In this document: in pieces, positions 1 through 13,300 of the stretch
Position numbering within the stretch: position 1 is the stretch's first letter
Layout of the letters: every line of letters begins with the position of its first letter
From: Moringa oleifera
Taxonomy: Eukaryota > Streptophyta > Magnoliopsida > Brassicales > Moringaceae
Length of the DNA stretch: 64,000 nt
Direction: 5' to 3'
Assembly: GCA_021397835.1 (NCBI GenBank)
Contig: JAJFZO010000191.1
Span: 5,399,001 to 5,463,000, forward strand
Notes under the pieces: model-generated
The model's database searches: none
Seen by the model: the letters and a program-made list of their open reading frames with translations, nothing else
What the model was told of the DNA's origin: nothing
Made by a program: the position numbers and the translations under genes

Positions 1-1119
1 GATTTTTACCGTGAGTACAAGAATCAATAATTATTAGTTTATAAATAAAAATATTATTTTTTTATTTTTTAGGTTATTTTTATAAAAAATAATTTTTCAT
101 TGTATCTTAATATAATTGATGACTAATTTTCATATTAATTTTTATTATAAGTTTTAGATTTTTATTTTTAAATTTATTTTTTAAATTATTTTCAAATAAA
201 ATGGGTTCTCTTATGTTTTAAATTTTAATTTTAATTTTATTAGTTCTTAATTTTTATTATCTATTTTTTAATATTACTTAATGTCACTCGTCATTTGTTT
301 TCTAACCATTAACTATCATATAATTTTTTGATATTATTTTATTTTTATAAAATTTTAAATTTATACTATTATTTTTTAAAAAAATTTAAAAATTATCCTC
401 AATTATTAATTATATGTAATGAAATATTAAAATATTACTATTTTATTTGATTTATATTTATAAATTATAATAAATTTATAATAAATGATTTTATTTATTT
501 ATTTATTTTTATTCAATTCAAAATAAGTATGCAACTAAAAAATTCTCTCCTTTATACATGTCACATTTATGCTTGTAAAATTATATATTATATATTTTTA
601 CATTTAAATTTTATTATAAATTACAATATAATGAAACACATCGCTTTTATTTATTTATTTATTTTACATATATGCCAAAACATATCTCTTTTTCTATACA
701 TATATCAACACATTATTTCTTATTTTATCAACATACTTCATTATAATATGCAAAGTTTTGTACAAAATTATAATACAATATGATATCATCACTGTTACTA
801 TCGGCACAATACAATCTTAAACTTTTTTCATAAAATTGACAATATAATATAGCACATCATCATCATTTCTTCCATCATACATTACATAAAAACATTAGTT
901 TTTCAACCAAAAATTTAAACATAACATCATTTTTTTTTGAAATTTTTATATTTTTTTGTAAGATTGAGGCAAAAAAATAAAATCATAGGAAAAATATTTT
1001 TTGCAGTGAAAACTTTAACAAAAAATTTTGTCAAAAAAATTCTTTAAGAACGTTTCACTAAAATATCATAGAAAAAAAATCAATTTTTCATTTTTAAAAT
1101 TATTAAAATATAAATAATT
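1..1119. other. AT-rich intergenic DNA, no gene seen
   Basis: The stretch is very AT-rich, with long A and T runs and no open frame resembling a known protein. The 84-codon frame at 529-783 is dominated by Ile, Tyr, Phe and Asn, as expected of random AT-rich sequence. Confidence 0.7.
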
Positions 1120-1735
1120 TGTTCAATAATAATTGTCATGGGAATTATTATAAAATTATTTTTAATTATTTTATCCTTCAAATAAATTTCAAATTCCCAT
1201 GAAAAGCATCGTGAGAATTTTGTGATAAATTTTTACTATGATTTTTGTGGAGATTTTTTAAAATTAAATTTATTTTTTAATTTCGTTTTTAATAATTAAT
1301 AAATTCTCATGAAAATTACTATGAAAATTTTGTGATGAATTCTCTCACGATAATTTTTGTGAAATTTTTTTGCGAAAATGTGAAATTATTTTTATTTTTA
1401 TTTTCTTCAAATAATTAATGAATTCTCGCAAAACTTATGTTAAAATTTTGTGATAAGTATTCTCACATTGAGTTCTATAGAAAAACTTTGGAAAAAAATT
1501 TAAATTGTTTTTCATTTTTTTATATAATCATTGATTTTTATAGAAAATAGCTACGAGAATTTTGTGATAAAATTTTGTATGATAATTTTCATGAGAGAAT
1601 TTTGAAAAAAATTAAAGTTGATTTTTCTTCTTAATTTTGTTCAAGTAAATAATTACAAATTTTTTGTGATAAAATTTGTTACAGCAATTTTCATGATATA
1701 ATTTTGAAAGAAATTGAAATTTCTTTTATTTTTAT
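1120..1735. repeat. Degenerate ~115-bp tandem-like repeat
   Basis: The core AATTTTGTGATAAA, with small variants, recurs near 1215, 1325, 1443, 1555 and 1656, a spacing of roughly 100-118 bases. Each core is flanked by related segments (AATTCTCATGA before it, TTTTTGTGGA-like or TTTTCATGA-like after it). Near 1786 the complementary form ATCACAAAATTTTA appears. I see about five decayed copies and no coding potential. It may be an old satellite-like array or the subterminal repeats of a decayed transposon. Confidence 0.5.
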
Positions 1736-1965
1736 TTGTCCTCAAATAATCATAGCATTTCCAAGAGAAGGATAAATAAAGACGTCATCACAAAATTTTA
1801 AATTTTCTTGTTTGCCAAAATTTGAGTTGTTATAAATTATATTTTAAAAGAAAATTATAATAGAAATTTAAAAAAATTAAAATTTTCATTTATTTAAAAA
1901 TTTCAATTTGAAAAAAATATAAAAAATTTATAAATTGTAATACTATTATTAAGGTTAACTTTACA

Positions 1966-1998
<33 letters not shown>

Positions 1999-3984
1999 TA
2001 TATACAATTTGATATTAATTTAGTATTAATTAGTGTAAGAAACCATTGCCATGTACATGGCTTCCTTGAGCCATTAATTAATTTCATATTGTTCATTTTT
2101 ATAAAAAAAAATTGTTCATATGATTAAATTACAAAATTTTTTATAAAAATTTCAAATATATATATATATATACACAATTTTTATATATATGATGAATTCA
2201 TAGTGAACTCATATATAACGTTACACAAAAATGAATTTCAATTATAATTTGTACAAGTAACATGCCTCAAATTATATACGTAAACTCAATTATAATGACA
2301 GATTTATAAATTATAAATAAAATTAAGCGCAATTTATATACCTTAGTAAGAACATTTTTACAGTTCTTTCTATCGTTTTCACGAAGAATCAATGATTAAA
2401 TAATTTATAAAATATACTAATAATAATAATAATTTTGGAATTTAAAAGTATATAATAACAAAATTAGAAATTTTGTAACTCCTGTGAGCATCAGTATATT
2501 CAAATCGACTCCAGTAAGATGACTAAAGATCAATAATAGTGTTGTGACTCCACAGGTTTCAATAATTACCAACATGAAATACTTTCTAAATTATTAAAAT
2601 GTAAATGCACTGCATATGGTATTGAAAACTATTATAATTTAAAATTAGATTTATATTTAAGGTTATATGTACAGATCACTACTCTTTAATCACATAGCTA
2701 CCCAAATGTTGACTTAAGGTAATGAATGTAATTTTAAATTTTGAAATTACATAAATATAATTAATATCAATTCATATTAATTATTTTTTCAAGAAACAGC
2801 TTGTAAAATTAAAATGCTTACCTCAATTTTGATTTCAAAATTACCTTTTAATTTTTCTTTATTTTAAAAATGAAAAAATAAATTAAATTAGTAATCATAA
2901 ATATCTTATAATTTAAAAAAGTCAAAAAAAATAAATAAATCAACCTATTTACTTAAACATCACAAATATGTCTTTCAATTTCACTTTCTGTTGATGATTT
3001 TTTTTTTTTAAAGAATCAACGATATAGATGTTAATTTTTTATATTCTGTTAACAATTTTTTTTTAAATCATCAATTATGTTTCGTATATAATTTTAATTG
3101 ATAATATTATGGTTTTTAATTTAACTATTAATTTTTAAGCATATTTTAATTTCAAATTTTTATTGCTCAAACTTGTTATGTTTATTTTTTTATATGTAAT
3201 ACATGTATTATATATTAATTTCAAAAATGTAAATCTAAACTAAATATCAATTTGAAAATTCAGATTTAAAATAAATCAAATCCAATCTAAACTAAAAAAA
3301 AAAAATCCAGCTGAAATTTATTTGATTAAGGTTCAGTGTAAAACTAATTTGAGATTTTTTAAAATAATTTTTATTTTTTTTGTAAATTTTAAAAATATTA
3401 TTCAAATAATTATTGATTATAATACAATTTAAATAAAATAATTAGATATTCAATTTTATTATGAAATAAAATCACAAATTAATTAAATAATCTGTCATTT
3501 TAATATTTAATTTTTAAAGTTTTATTTAAAAAACCACTGTTCATAAAATGAAAGAAAATCATAATTAGTCTTTCATTAGAGTCAATTATTAAAAGTTATT
3601 ATCAATAATTAATGGTTTATATGATGGGAAAGAAAGTGATAACATATGAAATTGTGAAACACGTTGATCAAAAGCAACAATTTTATCATGGATATCGATA
3701 TCCTTTTTGTCAGATTTAGTGGCATTTTCACGTCAAAAAAAAAAAGAAAATCAAAATTTAACATAGGATAGGAGTACGACATCACCGCATCCACGCCAGG
3801 GATTGCTTTGATCAGTGTGCCAAATACGAGGCTAAGAACCAAAACGCTGCGTTTTTGGCAAGTGAGGAAACCACTTGTAATTGCTTTTGGCTCAAATGTC
3901 GTCCCCGTGTTCACTAAGGCACGTAGTCATCACTAAACCGGAAGGAAAGAATCAGAGCATTGGATCCAAAGTTTATCCGCGGAA
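1736..3984. other. AT-rich intergenic DNA upstream of the BSD gene
   Basis: No gene is recognised. The segment contains a TA dinucleotide tract (about 1966-2004) and a shorter one near 2157-2173. Base composition becomes less AT-rich from about 3750, which probably marks the proximal promoter and 5' leader of the gene starting at 3985. Confidence 0.6.
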
Positions 3985-6900
3985 ATGGAGGATCTGTGGA
4001 AGAGAGCTAAATCTTTCGCAGAAGAAGCAGCTAAGAAGTCCCAAACCATAACCTTACCGTCTTCCTCCACCAGTATTGCGGATCTAGTTGCCGAGACCGC
4101 CAAGAAATCCAAAGAGCTAGCTCTCGAAGCCTCCAAGAAGGCCGATCAGTTCAAAGCGGCCGCGCTCAAACAAGCCGATCAGATCCAGAATATCAAGTCC
4201 ATCACCGACATTATCCCTCCTCAGCTCTCCTCGCTCTCCATTGTCAGCCCCTCCTCTGGTTCCGGTTCGGAACCCGGTGTCTCGGATTCGGAGCTGCTGA
4301 AGTTCGGCATCACCGATGACTTGAGAGACTTTGTTAAAGGCTTCACTTCTAGTACTTTCCAGAATTTCCCCGTCCAAGGTACTTTATTATATTATTTATT
4401 TTTACAATTCAAATTAGTGTGGTGTTGTTGTAGTAATGTGATCGGTGAAATCTGATGTATGTGAAGATGAAGCCGAGGCGGATGATGTGCCCACCACGGC
4501 GTCGAATGTGCGGAAGGATCTGACGGAGTGGCAGGAGAGACATGCTACCCTTGTTCTTGCCACTGTTAAGGTAACATTCATTTTCTGATTGTGTTTGGCA
4601 GCTAACTCCTTTTGATATGCATGAGAGCATGTAATGTAGAATCAGCATACTGGTTTTGTTAGTGTTTGTATACTAATTCTCTGGGGTGCTTGTTTTTGTA
4701 TTTTATACGGTAAACTTATGTTCCATGGTTAGTATGGTGATGTAGTTTGCATTGTGCCATGAACTTGTATATTTATGAAGTAACAGTGCTATGCAAAGCA
4801 AGAAAAATTTGTCTGCAAGAGGAATTGAGAGAGATATGTTGGCGTAGCTGGCTGGAAATTGAGTATTATATACCTGTAGTTATTGCTATCTTCCTACATT
4901 GTTTGACTATTTTAGGGTTAGTGGCCTTAAGATTTAATTAGTGGATAATCTTGCATTCTAGCCAAGCATAGTTTTTTAATAATCAATCTTTGGGATGAAA
5001 ACATTGTCCTGATATTTGGTCATTAGAGAGGTTCCATGCCAGCATACTTGCATTTGACATGCAGACCTGAGACTCTATGGCGGATAATGTGTCTGGTAAA
5101 AGCTCTTATGTGCTGGAGTCAGACCTGTAAACCATTATCTTCTGTGCCTTCTCTGGTTTGGTCCCTTTTTATTATAAAAGATATCATAACATCACTTGTG
5201 CATTTTTCCTAAGATATTTCACTTGGTAGTGATTGACTTTGTGATGCATTGAAATGAAAAACCCATTGGTCATAAATGAGAGTATAATATATTGAGTTGC
5301 AGCCAACAGGCTCAAAATGGGCTTTATGCTAGTTCAAAGAATTTTTTTTGATCTTCGTCATGAACTTCTGTCATCATCATGAGATTGCATAAGAAACTTA
5401 AAACATCATAGAACTGGCCTACATATGTTACCTGTGATTGCTTAACTCTCTTCGCTGAAATTCGTATAAGTTTAAGACATAATTGCTTTAATGAGGATTT
5501 AGGGGGTGTTTCTCCATTGCTAAATTTGTGCAATCACTTTTGTTGTTATTACTTTTGGATTGCTTAAAAAATAATGATCTCAGTGTTTTGTTTTCTCTAA
5601 ATGCTCAAATGCAAACATCTGGAACTGAAAATGGTGGCCAGTACTTTGTTTTCCTTGTATCAATTATTTGCAGTTTTAACTGTAAAAAGATAGTTAAGGG
5701 AAACTCTGAATCTGTATAAGTCAGATAAATGTGTAAAGTAAGCATGCTTGTCAAGCTTTAATATTCATCAAAAATGATTATGTACTTTGCACTCTGATAA
5801 AAAGGCATAGCATGCTAATTTCTGTTGATTATTCTGTTGCAGATAATCTCAAGGTTAAGATATGAATTATGCCCACGTGTTATGAAAGAAAGGAGATTCT
5901 GGAGGATATATTTTACACTTGTGAGCACACATGTGGCACCGTAAGTAAACTGCTAATTAATTGGAGTTACCTCTCTTTCTTTGCCTGTTGGTGCATCAAT
6001 GTTGATGTGATTGTACATATATAAGTTAAAATATTAATGTTTGTGAGGTACATTAGTGAGTATGTGATTTAAAAAAAAAAAAAAGGGAAGACATGGACAG
6101 ATAAAAAAGAATAGCAAAATTGATGAGAGATTGCATAACATATGTTTGTCACATCCTCCATGCCGCCACCACACCCCCCCCCCCCCCCCCCACAAAAAAA
6201 AAAAAAAAAAAAGCGAAAGAATCAGTTTATGTTTTCTTTTTCCTTTTGAAAACTTAGATAATTCTTCTATGCATACAGTGAAAAAAAAAACTGACAGCTA
6301 TATGTTTCCTTATTGGTGTTGAAACAGTTGGTGTTAATGAAAAAAGTTGATGAGGTTCCTTTTGATTACCAGAATAGTTCAGTTTTCTTACCTTTATGTG
6401 ATTTGTCCTCAGATATGAGCAGCAGTACATGGAGGAACTTAAGCGCAAAGCTGAAGAGAGAGATGATGTAGTAAAGCAAACTCCAATAACTGGGGAAATG
6501 GAAGTGCCAGAAAAGAACCTCAAGAGTAAAACATCGACCGCATCATCAGCTGAACAGGACTTGGATACATTTCTTTTAGGAGATCTTGAAGACAGTGACG
6601 GGGGCCCAGGTATGTTCTTTGAACCTAATCTGCAAATTTTGTGAGTTACTTTCCTGATTGTGCCATAATTTATTCAACATTGTGAGTGCCTCATTAATTA
6701 ACAAATCTTAATTGTTCTTTGCATTTTGCTCTAATACGCACTCCATCTCTGTGCAACTGACTCCTCAGGTTATGCCATTCCTATGGTGTTACATTTTGTT
6801 TCTTGACTTTCATGTCTCATTAGTTTACAAAAGAAAAAAAAAAAAAAAGGTCTGTTGTTGACATCACTTAATCTCACATATTGAAAGCCAGAAATTGCCT

Positions 6901-7555
6901 TGTTTGTTGAAAGTGCTAAAACTTATTTTCAGACCTCAGTTCAGTTCAAAAAGATTGCACAAACTGATGGAAAAATTAAGACCTCATGATCAAATTATTC
7001 ATTCTGTTGTGATTATTGAGTATGCCCTGTATGTCAGTGGTTGATCCTTTCTCAAAGAAGGTGTATTCATCATGTCTGATATGTTTTAATTTTATGGATG
7101 GCTTACTATATTTGGAATAGTGCATATGTGGGAGATCTTAATTATTTATTTGAAAAAATCTGTGATCTGGGCTATCAGTTAATTTATATATTGTCTTTGT
7201 GCTTTGTTTACTGCCTTCTATTTTGCTGATTATCTACATTGATCTTTCAGATGAAGGTGATCAGAGCTTTGATGATGATTTTGACAAGATTGAAAATTCT
7301 GTAAGCTTGCAGTATCTTGTGATATTATTGTATACCTTATTTCCTGGCAATATTGAACTTACTGGGGTCATTTTGCTAAATATTTTAGGTTTTGCTGTAA
7401 TTCAACTAGCGGGTATACGTGGACAATGTCCAATGCCTGTGCGAAAGTTTTTATATTGAGAATTTGTGTGTAAACTTGCGTTAAAATTTTATGCCTGCTC
7501 GCAGGATGTTGAAGATGAGAAGCATTCAACAAAAGTGACATCCGCAACAGGTTAG
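3985..7555 (+). CDS. BSD-domain-containing protein (six exons, 297 aa)
   Basis: Exons: 3985-4378, 4467-4570, 5843-5940, 6413-6609, 7251-7300 and 7505-7555. All splice sites are GT-AG and the reading phase is kept at each junction. The N-terminal part is Lys/Ala/Glu-rich and helical (repeated SKK, KKAD). The second and third exons encode the BSD domain (about residues 130-200): a LTEWQERHATLVL stretch, then RYELCPRVMKE and the RFWRIYF signature with the family's conserved Phe and Trp. The C-terminal part is acidic (DDDFDKIEN). The BSD domain is named after BTF2/TFIIH subunits, synapse-associated and DOS2-like proteins. Its role in small plant members is not settled, so no process is assigned. 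The start was chosen because it opens the conserved MEDLW N terminus. The weakest call is the second exon's acceptor at 4465-4466, chosen because it alone keeps the frame. By recall it matches Arabidopsis At1g69030. Confidence 0.85.
6174..6212. repeat. Poly-C / poly-A tract in an intron
   Basis: A run of about 18 C interrupted by a single A passes into a run of about 18 A inside intron 3 of the BSD gene. Such a homopolymer pair is prone to length variation and to sequencing error. Confidence 0.8.
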
Positions 7556-10374
7556 ACTGCTGCTCAAGGGATAATAGAGTGAAAAAAAATAATGAACTTG
7601 CTTACAGAAGTACCACTGAGGGGATCAGAGGAAGTGTTGACAGTAATTTCTGGTGGTCCTGGGTCGAGCAAGATTTTACTTTACATATATGCGAGAAATA
7701 TGATTTTGAATTCATTTGTTTTTTGATATGCTAGCATAAGCAGTCACAGGTTCTGCCCTTCTGGTGCCTGTTAGTTATAGAATTTGGGAAGGCTAGAACC
7801 TATATTTGCCTTGTACAGAACACCTGATTTTGTTGATTCAGAGTGTCTTAAGGTTCCAGAATAGTTGTAAACATCACAAATATTGTTTGTCCATGCTGTG
7901 TCTAAAGAACCCAATACTGCAACTGAATCAAATTTCGTGGTATATTATATGTGATGATTAGTCCAATAAATATGTTACAGTTCCTATTTTCTTAGTATTG
8001 TGTAATGTGAGTTTATACTTTTGATGATGGAAGCCTGCTACATATGCCCTCCTAAAACATCCCTAATCTGTTGCTAACTGGGTTCATTTTTTATGTCATT
8101 TCCACTAATTTTGCAATAGGACAGTTCATTTTGCAAATCACTTTCAAAGAAGTTCATCACATAGTTTAAGTAAGAAATTCAGCTGTTTTAAGTGTTATGG
8201 ATGTTATTATGTGAACCCTAACTCTTTTAATTGGAATGCTCAGCACTGGAATTATGATTAGAGGAAGTGAAGCTTATAAATAATAAATTTATGGATTAAT
8301 TACATGTATTTTGTTTACTCTTTTAAATTAAATTTTGTAAATAAACTATATTTATTTAAAATTTATATTTTTAGTAAATTTCTGATGGAAAATTTTTATT
8401 TATAATTTTTTTATTAATATTAATGATTTTATGTTCATACTGAATTTTTATTTGTGTAAATTCATTAAAAATATTATTAAAATAAATAAAATATTTTTTA
8501 TTCACGTTAAATTTAATAAAAATATGTAAAATATAAATATTTTTAAAATAAAAAATATTTTATTTATTTTAATAATATTTTAAAAATATATTATGATAAT
8601 TATATAAATAAAAATTAGATGTGCATCACATGTGTCCGTAAAAATGTTAATATTAAAAAATTATATTTTAAAAATTTTATATTAAAACTTTAATAAAAAT
8701 ACAAATTTTAAATAAATAATTTTTTTAAACTTCAAAATTTTTTTATATAATTAATTCTAAATTTATTTTCAAAATTAGTTATATCCTTTCAAAGGTTCTA
8801 AGGATAGTAACTCTAGAACAAATTAATACATCTGAAATATAGTTAAGGTTGCAGCCTTAGCATTAATCTAAAAATCATATAGTTTTTATTAATGTGTAAT
8901 ATCTATTTATTGACATATAATGTAATAATTAATGACGATAATATAAGTATAAAAAATATTTAACATAAGTGAATTTTAGCTAGTTAAATCGTTCTGTTTG
9001 GACAGCCCACCGTTGCCCTAAACTCAAAATAATTGTCGGTTTCTTAATTTAGCAAAACAAGCTCAAGAAGTGATGGATCCTTATGATTGAATCTTTTCAT
9101 TTAAAAAAAAAATGATATCTATTCTTTAAAAAAAATACTTATATTTTAAACATGAATTTGTTTCTAGTGAAAATAACAAAAAGAAAAATAAAAAAGTTTT
9201 TGTGAATAAAAGTAATCATAATTGTTAAAAAAAATCAAAAACAAAGTAACCATGAGCTATAAAAAAAAGGGGTAATAAAAATAAATGGTTATTATACATT
9301 AAATATATTTTAAGTGAATGCAAATAATAAAATTAAAACAAATACAATATGACATTTGATATACCTTTTAAGCGGTACAAAAAATAATAAAAAATATGTT
9401 TTACTTTTAAACTCATACTTTATATTGGTCTTTGCCTTTAAATCAATTATTAATATGTGACAAAATCTATTTGCCATAAACACTTTTGCCAATTTTGTAA
9501 GACAAAACATCTTTGCTATGATTTTATCTACACATAGACAATAACTAATATTGGCAAATCTTAGTGCCCCAATTATCTGCTTCAATATCATCCTTCAGTG
9601 ATGCCAAAAACCTATTGCCCTTATTTATTGTATGGTAAATAAATTGATGCGCAATTTCTGAAAAAACAACTTCAACAAAAAGGCAAATTCAACTTCACCA
9701 AGTTGAGCAATAATTATATTTTTTAAAAAATTTATTATATTAACAACTTTTTTAATTTTTATATAAAATATATTTTTAATAAATAATTCAATATGCATAT
9801 CATACTGTTACAAAAAAATCAACATCACACTAAAAATTATAATATAAATTTAAAATATAATATTAATTAAAAAATAAATGTCAATTTAAACTATTTAATT
9901 CGAATATTTTTATTTCTTAAAAATCAAATCATAAAAATGATTGAATAAAAATTATTGTAAAAGATATCAATTTAAAAAATTAGGTAGATAAATTTATTTA
10001 CTTTAAAAATCAATTTAAAAATCAATTTAATAAAATTAGTTAGCAAATATTTAATTTTAAAAGATTACTTCAAAAAATATAATTAACTAAAAAATTTATT
10101 TTTTAAATATATTATTAATAAATTAAATAAATGATTTCATTATTTTTAATAAATTTATTAATATTATAGATATTATTTATAATAATTATTATAAAAATAT
10201 AATTAAAAATAATTAATTAAGTGTATTGGTGATGAAAAAAATTTGGTGCGGATATTATGCCCCTGTGTTATCTTGCAGCAGCAGAAAAGCCAGTCAATAA
10301 AATTTCTACTGCCTTTTCCGGCTGTTGTTAATTGCGAGGAAAGCTTTTTCCTTCCTCCAGGAGTGCACATAGCC
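7556..10374. other. Intergenic DNA between the BSD and prolyl oligopeptidase genes
   Basis: The first ~500 bases are probably the 3' untranslated and flanking region of the BSD gene. From about 8270 to 10200 the DNA is strongly AT-rich with A/T runs and no recognisable gene or transposon domain. The last ~150 bases are less AT-rich and probably hold the 5' leader of the next gene. That leader contains an in-frame upstream ATG (10243), which the downstream start was preferred over. Confidence 0.6.
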
Positions 10375-13300
10375 ATGGCTCTTTCCCCCCTCATACGTTC
10401 GAAATCCTGGATCAAGAGGTCCACTCTGTCTCTCACATTACGCTTATTTCCCTTCGTATCTTCTTCTTCATCCTTTTCCAGTCGATGCCGAGAACAGGCA
10501 GCCAAAAGCTTCTCTCTTGCCGAAAAAGAGCCCCCAGCCCCCAAGAAGGTCCCCTTTACTGTCTCTGCTCACGGGCTGGCGTGGGAGGACCCCTATCATT
10601 GGATGAAAAACACCGAGGACCCGGATTTCGTGGAGTATCTCAACCAGGAAAACTCATATGCTCAAGCTTTCATGGCCGACACTGAAAACCTGCAGCGAGC
10701 CCTGGTTTCTGAGATGAAAAGCCGCATGCCAGCAAAAGTTTCCACCCCTCCTGAGCGTTGGGGCCCTTGGTCTGTTCGTTTCTCTGTTACTTTTTTGACG
10801 ATTTTGGCTGATTGTACTTTTGCTTTGTTGGTTGATCTTATCCTTTTGTGGATTGTCCAAATTGTATTCTGCGTCCTTCAGATTGTTGTTGGTGTATAAA
10901 AGAGTGGTTTTTCTTTTTTCTTTTTTCCCCTAAGTATCTCATAGTAAAGCCTAATGGTAAAGTTAGTAGTTTTATACAGGGGGTTTTAGAACCCTTGAAG
11001 ACTCTTGCATACCTGCCCAAGCATTGCCCCTTTTTGTATGGGAACTGCCTATTGTTGATAGTATGTTGCTAGCTTTGCTGCTTTGGTGATGGCCCCATTC
11101 ATTTTAAAGTTGTATTTGTTAAGTATAAATTCCTCAAATTGAAGGAACTGTATTCTGACATGCTGTTGAGCAGGTTGTACTACCAATACATACCTGAAGG
11201 GAAGGAATACCCAGTTCTATGCAGGAGGCTAGCACCTGAGAAAAGTAGTTGGCTGAAGAGTCTTCTCTATTGTGCGGAAGGGGCAAGGGAGGAGACTTTG
11301 CTTGATTGGAATCAAATTGCGGAGCAATATGGCAAGCTTCTTCTCTCCTCCTCATATTATAAGATCATATTATATATTAGATGAACTTGCTTACCTGCAT
11401 CATACTTATATATGAAGAGCATATTGATATTTATGTATATCTGTTCCAGTTAATTTAAAGCATGGATCTGTTGGACTAGTTAAACTATTATAGAGCCAAC
11501 AAGTTAAAGGATCATATGTTTTATATACACATGTATGATGATCCTTTCTCATTTTTCATCTTTGTGGCAAAGAGTTAAGAAGCCTTTATCTAGAATGAAC
11601 AGTGAATACTGATCTTCAGAAGGAAAACTGATGTTTCCTATGATGACTAGAGTTTCATTTGGTTGTGTCGGGAATGCCATCCATACAATTCGGCCTAGTC
11701 CATATCCTTGCTCAGACAACTTAGATATGTTGCCAAGTCAATAAAATTTTACTCTGCATCCATTTGAATGCATTCTGGAAAATTTGGAATTTCCATTACC
11801 TTAGTGGTTATGTTCATTGATATAGGTTATGTGCATGTCGGTGCGTGTCGAGTTTCACCTGATCATAACTTTCTAGCATACACAATTGATATTACCGGCA
11901 GTGAACAATTTATGCTTCAAATCAAGGATCTCAAAGGTGGATGTATGGTTCCAAGGTCACCAGCGGATGGAGTTGTTAGTTTAGCATGGGCTGGAGATGG
12001 CCGTACCCTGTTCTATACGATCTCAGATGAGAATCAACGACCTTACAGGCAAACTCTCTCTCAGATTTGTTGAGCCTTGCTCTTGGAATTTAGGATATCT
12101 TTCCTCAATTCAATTTATTATGGCAGGGTTTGCTGCACAAGAGTAGGATCAAATGATGCACTTGATTTCCCAGTTTTTACGGAAAGTGATTCCAGCTTTT
12201 GTGTGGACATAACAAACACCAAAGATGGCAAGTTTATAACTGTGAATTCAAACTCAAGGACTTCATCCGAGGAAGGACTATTTCATTTGCATTTTCTTCT
12301 TGAATGTTCATGTCAAAATTAGTTTGTCTGGTGAGGCTTACTTCCTGTTCCTTTGTTATAGGTTTATGTGATTGATGCAACCAACCCACTAGCTGATTTG
12401 CAAAGAATACGTAAACGTGTTTCTAATGTGCAGTATTTTCTGGAACATCACTATGGTTTGTTCTATATTCTAACAAATGCTCCTTTAAGTGAAAATAAGG
12501 AGCAGCCTGGTGGAGGTTATTACTTGGCTAGATGCCATGTTGAAGATATTCAGACTTCTAACTGGCAGGTCTAGTTTTTCCTTGCCTTAAACATGGTTAT
12601 CTGCTTCTCTTGTTTGGCTGCAAAAACTCATGCATGCATGGCTGCACTTTGAACTGCATGTTCTTTGTCCTTATCATTGACATAGTTCAGTGTTTGTTTT
12701 AGACTATCATCTGTCCAAGTGAAGATACCAGCTTACAAGATATGGACATGTTTAATGAGCATCTGGTCCTTTTTCTTAATAAGAAGGGCTTCCCTATGTT
12801 ATGTTCCATTGATTTGCCTCTCAGTACAGATAAGGTATTCAAATTTCTGCTTAGATATTCTTGCTTGCTTATAGAACTACTGGAGTGCAATAACACTCAT
12901 TGTTTTTATATCATTCAACATTTTACTAATGTAGCACTCTTGGTTATTTTACAGCATCAAATGGAGATTGAGGATCTTAATGTGTGGTTCTTTCCTCTAC
13001 CCTCAAGTCCATGCAGCATTGTCCCAGGTTCAAACCGTGACTTCATGAACCCAGTGTACCGTGTTGTGCTTTCCTCTCCAGTGGTATAACTCTTCATAAC
13101 TTTAATTATTGGAGTGTCAATACCGATAGAAAACTTTAATGTCTTTAAGCCTGTCTATTGTTTTGCAGCTCCCACTTTCTGACAGAAAATGGAAAGAATG
13201 GGGAGAGTTTATACTTTTTTAGCTTTAGACAGCTTTTCTACTGTAATTTAATGTTGTATCTTTCATCGAGGCACTCGTTGGTAAGATAATATAAATTATT

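Noticed and set aside
4117..4377. 86-codon minus-strand frame opposite the first BSD exon
   Set aside because: It is the reverse complement of a coding exon with Lys/Glu-rich codons, which often leaves the antisense frame open.
10332..10685. 117-codon plus-strand frame and 113-codon minus-strand frame over the first oligopeptidase exon
   Set aside because: Both overlap a well-supported exon in other frames and encode nothing recognisable.
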